From contig NC_058341.1 of the NCBI RefSeq assembly GCF_905475395.1, positions 32,937,501-33,001,500 on the forward strand: a stretch of 64,000 bases of DNA, in the 5' to 3' direction. Every line of letters starts with the position of its first letter. The stretch's first letter is position 1. Made by a program: the position numbers and the translations under genes. Positions 11,688-22,659 of this stretch are shown here, piece by piece. The notes below the pieces were generated by a model that saw nothing but the letters and a program-made list of their open reading frames with translations, was not told where the DNA came from and ran no database searches. Source of the stretch: Chrysoperla carnea (Eukaryota; Arthropoda; Insecta; Neuroptera; Chrysopidae).

Positions 11688-13690
11688 CATCTACTTACAG
11701 GCTAGCATATCTCGCGCGATATCTATGTTAATATTTTATGATTCATTCATAGTTATTTTGCTCTATTTGCTTAAATTGTTGCGAAGGATGAAAGAAACAT
11801 AAACAGACGAGAACAGGTCAGTGCGAAACAAGGCAAAGAATCAGAATTTAGATTTTACTTAAGATATTTTAAATTTTAATATTATTCGCGCTGAAAATTA
11901 GTATGGTTTCATACCACCAAGTTTTTAATTTTCTCCGGTCGGGTTTTTATTGTTTAAAATATTATCACGCGCTTGATTAATATATTTATTTAATAGAAAA
12001 ATGCCTAAAAATGTAAATACATAAAAACGTGGTATTTTAAAATTATTCACTGAAAATGTAGATAAGCATGCATTATTTTTTTTCATTCACAAATAACTGA
12101 AAGAAGTTATAGTTTAGAAAAACCATTTTCAATTGTAAAATTAGATGAAAAATCAATTTAAAAAAATTTTTTATTGTAAATTTTTCTTCATAATTTTAAC
12201 TAAACTTTTAAAAAAAATAAAATTAAAAATCATGTAGGTTCACTAATCTAAGCATCCCACACATTCCATTAGAATTTGGGTTCCTAGTATTTTTTTTGTT
12301 CTTTCAGAAAGTTGAAACAAAAGTTTTTTCATAGCTCAGTCCGCACATTTAACTAGGTTAACTCGATCGAGCTGGGTTATTTGATACAAGAGGCGAATAA
12401 TATAAGTAAACACCTCTAATTTGATAATGATTTCACTTACTAACTAGGTATCTAGGTTGCGGTCAAATTTATCAACTAAATGAATTTTATGTATAAATAG
12501 TAACCTCCAAATGTTATCACTTGTGCCAAAAAAATTGTGCCAAAATATTGTTTATACTTATTAAAAATATTTGGAGATTTGATCAATCCTTCAATACTAT
12601 TTAAATAAAATTTGGAATAAAAAAAATAGACTTAAAAGATTCTTATCAGCATGTTTATTGCTTATATTCAAATGATTTTACGATAAACAATGATTGATAA
12701 AACGTAACAAAGGATTAGATATTTTGTATTTAAGATTAGAAACATGATATTACCAACAGAATAGCAATTTTTCGACATAGCTCCGGATTGGGACCACTTG
12801 CTGTGTTCAAGCTTTGCAGGATGACTGTTTAGAAGCACATCTAATGAATGATGAAACAAGCAGACCGTTTTCAGCACCACCACTAAGTGACAGTTTTTCA
12901 ACCTCCCACCTTTGGGAAGAATATCCCCCTCAGTAGACCGTAACATATCGCCTGCTCTCTAAATATAAGTTTTATTTCAGGAGTTTTCATGGTATTCTAT
13001 TATAATTCGAATAAGTAATATCTAATATAATTAAAACAATTTTATGGGAGTATATAAGTCTACGATTTGTACATAAAGCTTACATTGAAAGGTTAATACT
13101 ATTTTCTAACAAATTTCAATAAGTAATTATGTCAATTTACATTTAAAAAATATTATTTATGCAATTTTGCTTAATTTCAAAACTATAATAAAACCAATTC
13201 AATTACTTGTTACTATTGAATAATATTTACATGTAAATAATTGAAAAATAATTTTTAATAAAACGCGTGAATTATTGCAAATTTTATAAGAGAGCAGCGC
13301 TTCGATCGATTCAGTTGCCCCCTCTAGCTACTTTGTACACAAAAATGTGTTACATCATTAATTTTCCTCCTTCAGTAAATTAAAACACGTAAATTTTCTT
13401 CTCTAACGCACTTAATTTGTTTCCAAAAACATTGACATTAAATTGTCTTGCAATTTTTTTCTTTGTCTTAGTCAAATTCAAAGTATCATCCCTAATCAGT
13501 AATTATTTTACGAAATAAAATTTGAATATAGCTTACTGACGACACACTAATTTCGGCTGTACTTTTATTTAAGAACTTGAAGATATAATCCATAGCTGAT
13601 GTTCTAAATTTACATTGTTTTTATGTAAATTAATGAATGTGAGATGAAATAACAAAAAACAATTTTTAATTTCAACTTTCATTATGAAAA

Positions 13691-16228
13691 TTAATCTTTA
13701 TTGAATTTATACAAAATCTCAAATACATAATTATAAAGTAGAGAAATAACATCTTTGGCATAAAGAAAGTCAGTATGTTTGAACTTGGGATAATTGACTC
13801 GGAATAAAGTTGAATTTGGTAGCAAATTATGTAATATTTTAACATCCTGAAACAATCAAATTATTAAGTTTTTAACTAAGTGCTGAATTTCACATATCAA
13901 ATTAAAATTGCACTTACTTCTGGAGTCGCTAGATTATCTGCATCACCGTACAGAAGATAAACTGGAGCTTTTATATTTGATAAATTATAAGCAGGAGGTG
14001 TAGTTTGACCATAAATTTGTTTATTGTATCTTTTCCCAAAATCAAATTTCTTAAAACCACCTAGAAATCATAAGTATAAGTGGACTAAAAACCATTTGAC
14101 ACAACACCCTGCAGGAAAGTAACCCGACAAAATGAGAAAACGGCAAAAATATTTCCTCTTCATAACTAATTGAAATATACACACACAAACCGATAAAATC
14201 ATGGCCCTTCCATTGCTTTTGTGGGCGAAAAGTAAAACTTAAAGCATTACAAATTTAGAGCATTTGATCAACCCCATTCACCTATTCTCGATTGGAACAA
14301 AAATACAACTCAATAGAACCTATTCGATTCATAAGAAAATGATTTCATTATTTTTGATTATCTTGTACACGATGTGTAGGCATTATAATTGAATTGGCTA
14401 GAGACTATAAAGGCTTCTTCACATGCATGTAACTTTCTGTAGCGAACTAGTTTATTATTGATGGCAAACCAGTTTTTTACTAAAAATTTGCACCTCAAAA
14501 TGATATGAACGCAATAGCTACTCACTGAAACTAATTTTCCAATTGGTTTACAAGCTATAATTGTCTTTAAGTGTGAAGAGCCTGAAAGTTATAATTATAG
14601 AAAATGTTATATATGTACCTTTTTCAATTTGTTGAGTATAATGTAATAATTGATTTACAGAGCATCCACCGGGACAATGAGTTAACATAACGCCAAGATC
14701 TCTCTAAAATTTAATAAGGAATATTATAAGCATTGTGACTAGAAAATTAAGTTTGGTAATACATTGAAAGTTCTGAAAACGTCTTACCGCATCATTTTGT
14801 TCAGGATTAAAACTATCAAAGGAATTCCATAAATTTTCACAGAAATTTAAATCATCAGTTGTGTTGTAATTACACCTTTTGGTAATATTAGAAACCATAT
14901 CGCCGTTATGAGGCAAAAGATCATATATCTTCCTAGCTTTTAAGTATACCTTGAATAAATGATCTTTCAATTATAATAAAGTTAAGTTTAAAGAACAGCT
15001 TTAACTTACAGCTACTGGTTTAGCAAATTTAACAAAATTGAGCATTGAAAATGTTTTGTTATCAGGTGATGCATTTTCCATGAATGCCACTGGGGCCAAA
15101 GCCAATGCCACTTTAACTTTTTCATTATATTCAGGTTTTTCTGATAGCATTACGAACAACGTGGTAGTTCCTTGTGAATGTCCAATGTAGTTTATTTGTT
15201 TTTGACCAGTTTTTGCTAATATGTAGTCAATAGTATTTGGGATATCGATTGAGCCAACTTCATGCCAACTATAAAATTGAAAGAGTATGAAAATTGTTAT
15301 TTAAATCAAATGAAGCAAAGGGGTCGTGCAAAAGTCGATAGTAACTATGTTCCTTGCGTTATAATTTATGTATTTTATATTTTTGAAACAAAAAAATTTA
15401 ATTGATTTAATTAAATTTATTGACGTTGATGTGTTTCAACCTGATGACTTACAAGGGGGGGAGTACCGTATAACTACTACAAGAGAGTGCCACATTGAGA
15501 ATAATATTAATATTTCAAGTTAATAAACTATACAAAGGTGTCAGTCGATGATAGACACTCAGACACTTTTTTTTGTCTAATCCCTATCCACCCAACGCGC
15601 CATAAAAAACATTTCAAAAATACAGAGAAAGTTACCTGAATTGCCAATATTTCTTGTCTTTCAAGGAGTTGTATGTGGTATGATTTCTGGAGTAGGTAGT
15701 TCCTCTAGGATTTGCTATCCAAACATCGAAACCCAAATCAGCTAATAAAAATGCAAGGGCTCGTTTGGAACCAGTATCAATATACGCTCCAGCAGTGGAA
15801 AGAAGCCCTGGCTGTAAATACACTACAGGTCGATTACCCTCTATTTTTTCTTGGTTTATTCCGCGTGGAATACGCAATAAAGTTAACAAATAACCATCTT
15901 CTGTTTTCACTATATGATTCTCAGCTGGGTATCCATTATTTTTTACGTGCTCCAACTAGAAATATTTTAAAAATTTTAAATTATGCCTTTAATATTTATA
16001 GGAAGGAATATATACCTGATCTAATCCCAATTCATTAGGATTAAATTTCCATTGATTAAAAATCTTGGCTAATTTTATAATTTTAGCCGGATCATTCCAT
16101 GAATAATAATTATCTAACATACCATTCAGGTCAACTGAATTTTTAATTTCCGAATTCCGTTCATCATAACCAAATGTTCCAATAATAAATAGTATCAAAA
16201 ATATAGTTTTTGTTATCATTTCAATCAA
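13691..16228 (-). CDS. Lip-C: secreted acid lipase, 7 exons, 445 aa
   Basis: Exons: 16016-16228, 15636-15955, 15010-15268, 14788-14949, 14619-14703, 13918-14060, 13691-13846 (1338 nt, in frame). The start MIEMITKTIFLILFIIG gives a signal peptide; an alternative Met lies three codons later. Visible parts: GYPAENHIVKTEDGYLLT, oxyanion segment LQPGLL, SWHE junction, nucleophile elbow GHSQGTT (Ser209), cap motif HCPGGCS, acid in YGDADN, histidine in FKHTDF. It is very similar to Lip-D, and only these two have an extra short intron (13847-13917) that splits the last exon at TPE|DV. AATAAA lies within the Asn-Lys codons two codons before the stop (13697-13702). All catalytic residues are present, so it should be active; the exact substrate is unknown. 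Confidence 0.9.
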
Positions 16229-16301
16229 AACAATAATGCAAATTTTGAATAATAAAGTTTAATAAGGATTATTTAATACTAAATTTTCAATAAATACCAA
16301 A

Positions 16302-16325
16302 ATATTTATATATTAATTTGTTATC
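16302..16325 (-). promoter_or_regulatory. TATA box plus GATA motif of Lip-C
   Basis: On the minus strand, TATATAAATA (16302-16311) lies about 75 bases before the start codon. A GATAA motif (16321-16325) lies just upstream. The same pair, with the shared word GATAACAAA, precedes Lip-D. GATA factors drive gut genes in insects, so gut expression is a fair inference. Confidence 0.5.
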
Positions 16326-17292
16326 ACATAAACAAACAAAAATGAAATTACTTAATTCCACTGTGAAAAAGAAATATGAAAATTTATTTTAAACTAAGAT
16401 TAGTTACCGGCTTTGCTCGTGTGAGGTGAATGTTTAATTTCATCAGAAGTGAAGTTTGTTGGTAATATCTGTTCTATTTTGATAACTATGATCCTTAAAA
16501 AATTATCGATATCTTCAATACATTTTGAGATCGAAGGGCGAATTTGTAGCAATTTGCAATACAGAAGTAGAATCTGAAAATTTTGGGATTACCGTGTTTT
16601 TTTAACTAATTATAGTTTGAATATTTAACGGTCACGTCGGATATTGAAGAACTCTCTAGGGATATCTCCAAAATATAAACAGATCCTGGCTCGATGGATG
16701 GCGTCAGGCACGATCCATTGGTCACGCAACATTTAAGTAGAGAACCTAATCGGAACGAGACAGTGCTATGACCAACCTCTGTGACTCGCACACAGGTATT
16801 GAATGGCTCGAATAACTATGTCATCTTTCTTTCCACCTTCTGTGATATAGTCGTTTGTATTTTTGTGTATTATTAATGAACTATGACTTTTATTTTATAG
16901 TTTTCCTTAAAAACTATTTTAATTGTTTATTTACTGTTTGTTTTTAAATGTGTATTCCTATATTTATTTTATATTGTTTTTAATGTAGTATTTATTCTAT
17001 ATTTTATCAAAAATGCATATTTTGTCATTTTGTATCTTTTTTTTTTTTTAAATATTAGAGTAGTGAATAAAACTAAGTTAAAAACACATTTGACAATTTT
17101 ATGACTTTCATTCCTATCTTAAATTATTTTTAAATACCCCTTGTAAACGTTCTCGTGTAAACTTTGGCAACCGACTTGTCATAATTCCATCAATCCACTA
17201 CTTTTCGAGTTTTGCAGTCATAAACATACGAGAGCTAAATTTTCAAATATAAGATATATAGCACGTATAAAAAACTATTATAAATAATACAA

Positions 17293-17402
17293 AGGCAACA
17301 GCACACAAAGTTCCCACACGGCCTCCCATCCAAGTACGAACAGTGCCATTTGTTTATTTTTAGTGATTAGTCGTGTCGATCAAAACCATAGTGAGCACCA
17401 AA
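17293..17402 (-). pseudogene. 5S rRNA-derived pseudogene or SINE head
   Basis: Read on the minus strand, GTACTTGGATGGGAGGCC followed by TGGGAAC and TGTGCTGTTG matches the 3' half of 5S rRNA, including the internal-promoter C box (animal 5S: GTACTTAGATGGGNGACC...). The 5' half is weaker but alignable through CACTAAAAATAAAC, where 5S has CACCGAAATTAAGC. Divergence rules out a working 5S gene. It could be a decayed 5S copy or the head of a 5S-derived SINE (SINE3 type). Only one copy was seen here. Confidence 0.7.
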
Positions 17403-17885
17403 CTAACTTTTTTTATTCCTTACTAAAAAACTATTTTATTAAAAGCGCTTAACGCGGCTAAGGAAGTTTTTAGTTCAGAAACTCAACAGAAAAAGCAAAT
17501 TTGCTATTCATCAGAAAATATTTTGTCGTTTCAACTAAATTGCTATTCTTAAATCTTTTGAAATATATCCAATCATAAAAATATTTTTGAACAATTTAAA
17601 GAGTTACTTATTAATTAATTCATGATTCCAGAATACAATAATTCAGAAATCGTTTCTTTCTTTTCACTCTATAATTGATTTTTTTAGTTGCATAAAACAT
17701 AAACCTTTCTCACCACAGTCATTTCATATGAGAAATGCTGTGAGACTATCAAAACAATGAACAATTAAAAAAAAACACAGTATGGTGCAGATGTTGAACG
17801 TCTCGACGCATTTCTCTGAAATATTGGATGTTTAAGGGTACAAAAGGAAACCATTAATTTAAAAAAACATTTTAAAATTTAATTT

Positions 17886-19798
17886 TCACTGTGAAAAATG
17901 ATCTTTATTAAATTCATATAAAATATCAAAAATATGATTATATAAAAGTGAAATTACGTCTTTAGCATAAAGAAAGTCACTATGTCTAAACTTAGCATAA
18001 TCAACCCGGAATAAAGTTGAACTGGGGAGCAAATTATGTAATATTTTAACATCCTGAAACAATACATTAATAAATTAGTGATTCTTAAATTTTCCATTTC
18101 AAACTTTTACTTACTTCTGGAGTTGATAAAGTATCCTTGTCACCATACATTAAGTATACAGGAGCATTAATGTTTGATAGATTATAAGCTGGAGGTTTAT
18201 TTTGACCATAGATTTTTCGATTTTTTAACATTCCAAAATCATATTTTTTAAACCCACCTAAAAAAATGAATTAAAATTATGTATGAATTGCAAATAATGG
18301 TTATTTTTAGAATGTTTCTAGCTACAACCAAACATACCTTTTTCAATGAGTTGACTAAAATGTAACAATTGTTTTACAGAACAACCACCAGGAAAGTGGG
18401 TTAAAATAACACCAATATCTCTCTAAAAATCAAATATATTAATGAATATAGTTACCTTGAAAATAAAGTTATAAACTAAGAGCGAGTGATGAAAAAAACT
18501 AAGATTTGAGAAGAAAATAGTATTGATCTTGTCTTACAATTTGTTTGACACCAAGGAAAAGGATATAATAATGTTTTTCAATTCGACAATGATATATTTC
18601 AAGTATATATGTGAGTCTTACCGCATCATTTTGTTCGGGGTTAAAGCCGTCCACATAACTCCATAATTTTTCGCAATATTCAATATCGCTATCAGTTGTA
18701 TTATAATTACACCTTTCGGTAAAATTTGCAACCACATGATCATTATGTGGTAAAAGATCATACACCTTCAGAATATTTAAAAGATTCTGGAAAAAAATTG
18801 ACCTTGAATCAGAATAATTCAAAACTTTTAACGCGGTTTTAACTTACAGCTAACGGTTTAGCAAATTTAACCAAACGAAGAATAGAATGCGATTTATTAC
18901 TAGGTGATACATTTTCCATGAATGCAACTGGGGCCAAAGCAAACGCAACTTTAATTTTTTCATTATATTCTGGTTTTTCAGATAGCATGACGAATAACGT
19001 AGTAGTTCCTTGAGAGTGTCCAATGTAGTTTACTTGTTTTTGACCAGTTCTTGCTAATATGTAGTCAATAGTATTTGGGATATCGACAGAGCCTACTTCA
19101 TGCCAACTATAAAATTCGAAAAATAGTTTAGTTGTTTCTAAAAAAACTACAATTACAAATAAAGAAAAAAAAACACTACCTAAATTGCCAATATTTTTTA
19201 TCATTCATTGAATCATGCGTCGTATGATTTCTGGAATAGGTAGTTCCTCTGGGATTAGCAATCCAAACATCAAAGCCCAAATCAGCAAGTAAAAATCCAA
19301 GAGCACGTTTGGCACCAATATCAATATAGCATCCAGCAGAGCAATAAAGTCCCGGCTGTAAATACACTACAGGTCGATTTGTTCGTTTTTGTTCTCCATT
19401 AATTCCATGTGGTATACGCATTACGGTTAACAAATATCCATCATCAGTTTCAATAATATGCTCTTCGGCTGGATAACCATAGCTTTTTATGTGATCCAAC
19501 TGGAAATATTTCGTAAAATTTTGAATTATGCATTTGAACAGTTATACAAGTAAGATTTACAAAAATTTATAAAAATAGTTACTTGAGGTAATCCTAATTC
19601 ACCGGGGTTAAATTTCCATTTGTTAACAACATGATGTAGAAGTCTCATTATTGAACCCAAATTATTAAACGAAGAATAAGTGTTCAAAATATCATTTATC
19701 TCAACCAGATTATCAAGTTCTGAATTTCCTTCATCGTAACTAAATGTTCCAACAATAAATATTAGCACAAATATAGTTTTTATTATCATTTTTTTCAA
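17886..19798 (-). CDS. Lip-D: secreted acid lipase, 7 exons, 451 aa
   Basis: Exons: 19583-19798, 19180-19499, 18848-19106, 18622-18786, 18338-18422, 18115-18257, 17886-18053 (1356 nt, in frame). This is the most compact gene of the array. It is secreted, judging by MKKMIIKTIFVLIFIVGTFS. Visible parts: YGYPAEEHIIETDDGYLLT, LQPGLY oxyanion segment, GHSQGTT with Ser210, HFPGGCS cap motif, acid in YGDKD, histidine in FRHSDF. Near-identical motifs and the shared extra intron (18054-18114) make it the sister copy of Lip-C. The C-terminus is a few residues longer, with AATAAA in the Asn-Lys codons (17904-17909) before the TGA stop. Expected to be catalytically competent. Confidence 0.9.
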
Positions 19799-19879
19799 AA
19801 TAATGATTGAATATTTTTAATAATTACAGTTTATAATTTTTTTTTAATAACACTGAATTGTAAACAAAATATCTAAATA

Positions 19880-19899
19880 TTTATATACATTTTGTTATC
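19880..19899 (-). promoter_or_regulatory. TATA box plus GATA motif of Lip-D
   Basis: Minus-strand TATATAAA (19880-19887) lies about 82 bases before the start codon, with GATAA (19895-19899) just upstream, in the same order as for Lip-C. Confidence 0.5.
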
Positions 19900-21406
19900 A
19901 TAAAAAAAAATTCCCGTAAAAAGGAAGTAAGTAAATATTTTTAAAAATACGATTCAGAAATGGCTTTGCCCGTGTGAAATGAACGTACTTCATCAGATGC
20001 TTTGGTTTGGAAAATATTTGTGATTAAAAAAATATAGCTCTGTAAATTTCACCACGTTGAATGAGTTATATGAGTGAATTTTCTGACATTGCAAACAAAG
20101 TATAAGATATTAAAAACATTATTTTGAAACTCATTATTAATTATGACGAAGGTTTAATGCATAGGGTTACGACCGCTAGAAGATCAAAATCGCAAATATT
20201 GAAATATCTTAAATTTAAAAAAATAAACTGACCTAATCAATTTAATGAAATAAATTTTTTACTAATTTTCTATTTTAGACTCCATTTAACTGAAATAAAC
20301 TGACAAAGAGAGGGTATAGATTTGAGTACATGCTAAACACTTCTCTACATCATATATATCTACGTATTATTATACTATCAGAAAAATCCAACGTTTTGAG
20401 TTTTCGTCTTTTGAAAATAAAAAGTCTCTTTCTTGGGTGTATCAGTACAAAATCATAAAGGATTTTTTTGAAAAAATTCCAGGAAAGAAGGTATAAAAAC
20501 TTCTGAGTACGTTTTGGTTAATATATTATGTGACAATTTGGCGAGTATTTTGCAATTTTAAAACTAAAAAAAAACTTTTTGCTAGATGTGTAAATATTCC
20601 TTTCATACATGTCCTGGAGTTTTGTTGATATTCCATTTACTTTCAAACTTCTGATTGCAATTGCATTGTTTCTACAATCCATAAAAATAAAACGGTTTTA
20701 AAAAGTTCATGTGCATCAAATATCACTGATTTCACAATTATCTATTTTTAATACCCATATTTTTAAAGATTTATTTAAAGATTTGGTAAAAATTTTGCGA
20801 TTCTTGATAATAATCAAATTTTAATCATAATTTTAAATATTATAATTGTACTGTTTGATAAACTAATTGGCAATGATTAGATAATTAATTAATTATCAAA
20901 CTTACGTATTATTAGCACAATACGACAAATAATTGTAATAGTATCTAACTATTTTAGTGATATTAATTAAAAATTCCAAATTAATCTCTTAATTCGATTA
21001 TTTTCAATTAGGTTTTAAATGTTTTTGTGTTTTTGAAATGTGTTTGGTATTAAAAAAAAAAACAAAAAAAAAAAACATCCAAACAAAACAAAAATAATAT
21101 TTTGGAAAAATATTTTGATATTTTAATTTATTTGTTATTCTAAAATTTATAATTTGTGTTTATAATCTATAAATTTTTTTAATGGTGCAAATTTCTTCAA
21201 ATATGTTACGATTACGTCTTATGAGTCTTACGAGAAGTATTTCCTCCCAGTTCACGATAAAAATGAAATTTAAATGTAATAAAACAAATGTTTAAGCTTT
21301 TCGTAAAATTACGTTTATTAACTTCCAATTATAGGACTTATTGTAATTGGTCCGATTTTCGAAATCGAAATTTTCAACAAGGCATAAACACTAATTTAGA
21401 GTGGAA

Positions 21407-21409
<3 letters not shown>

Positions 21410-21441
<32 letters not shown>
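21410..21441 (+). repeat. (TG)16 microsatellite
   Basis: An uninterrupted TG dinucleotide run. It creates long spurious open frames on both strands (Val-Cys and Thr-His repeats), which should not be taken for genes. Confidence 0.95.
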
Positions 21442-21444
<3 letters not shown>

Positions 21445-21519
21445 ATCTCAGTGTCACAAAAAATGCACGGATTACATATAGTACTACGTACGTTGAAGTA
21501 CCTTGTGCGTTGATTTGTC

Positions 21520-21760
21520 GATCCAAGTGTTTTAACGGTAATTTAATCCGAAAAAAATTTAATGACATTCGCTTGAGTCGTTTCGAGTCGAGCGAGATTT
21601 TTCTTAAATTTTGTTCCTGGTCGATACCGTGGAAACAAAAAATGGTATCGACTTCGTTGAGGTTCAGATCGAAGCATATTAACGGCAATATGACCATAAA
21701 AGAATTTCATTTCATTCGATCAAGTCGGTTATTTTTTAAAATTTTTTATAACTCTTTATT
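21520..21760 (+). repeat. Degenerate tandem repeat, about 147-bp period
   Basis: Two diverged units start at 21520 (gatccaag) and 21667 (gatcgaag). Each carries ttaacgg, a run like taatttca/tttcattt, and cattcg followed by agtcg. It is probably part of a mobile element of unknown class. Confidence 0.5.
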
Positions 21761-22659
21761 ATGTTATTCGTGTGGACCTCAAGGGTCGCATCAGACTCTA
21801 TCCACAGCTTGTTTTCGGCTGTAGTTTCGAGATTAAATGCAAAATATTATTGTAAATTTTAAAAAAAAATCTAACTGTATATCAAAAGATTTAATAGTCA
21901 ATAAGAAAATATGGTAAAGGGTTATTTAAGTGTCATTGAACCTACTATCTTTTTTTACTACCCTTTTTTCTGAAGGTAAAGCCTTGCTGCGGTCTTTTAA
22001 ATTTTAAATAATTTGACCGAGTTTTATTCCTATACTAACTTATTAGATGTGTATATAATAAAAACAGGTCAAATCTGGAAAAAGATTTTGATTAGGGATC
22101 AAAAATAATTACAGGTAGCCGAAATAATTACAGGTAGAAAACTTACAAAAATATAGTTTTTATAATGGATAATAAAATTAAATCTTTTATGTAAAATGAT
22201 AAGTTTATAATTTTATATTCACAAGATTATTCTAAATCTCATTTCACCGAAAAATAGTTATAAAAAGAGATTAAACAAATAATAGATAATATAAAAATCA
22301 AACATCTCGTTTAAAATTAAAATGTAATATTACAATAATCAATTACTATATTTTATTATTAAAGGAATTTTGGGTATGAAATTTTCCGCGAGACTAAATT
22401 ATCCTTCTTTATGCATAAAACAAAATTTATTTCCAAAAATACATTTCTTAAACATTGATCTATTCAAAAATTAAAAAAATTAATATTTTAAAAATTTTTT
22501 GATTCAGAAAATTCTCCATACGTGATACTTACATATGATTAACATTTCTTAATTCCTCAGTCAGTTTCATTGCACATTTTCAGGGCTTTTATATAACCCA
22601 CAACCAGTTTTGGGGAATATATTATTAATGATGGATAATGAAAGCATTAAAACAAAGTC

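Larger units (their letters stand above)
11067..13690. other. Spacer between Lip-C and Lip-B
   Basis: 2.6 kb without a supported gene. It holds the inverted repeat at 11287-11687 and a GC-richer island at about 12.74-12.96 kb. The island carries a 92-codon minus-strand open frame without a recognisable domain and is probably a transposon scrap. Confidence 0.45.
16229..17885. other. Spacer between Lip-D and Lip-C
   Basis: It contains the Lip-C promoter, a GC-richer island at about 16.62-16.81 kb with no recognised product, and the 5S rRNA-like sequence at about 17.3 kb. I see no lipase exon remnants. Confidence 0.45.
19799..22659. other. Spacer between Lip-E and Lip-D
   Basis: 2.9 kb, very AT-rich. 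It holds the Lip-D promoter, the (TG)16 microsatellite and an internally repeated element at 21.5-21.8 kb. I found no lipase exon remnants. Confidence 0.45.

Noticed and set aside
17293-17402. Functional 5S rRNA gene
   Set aside because: Too diverged, especially in the 5' half, and single.
21288-21824. The longest single open frame in the window (178 codons, plus strand) and its minus-strand partner
   Set aside because: Both run through the (TG)16 tract and a repeated element, and encode dipeptide runs. No domain.
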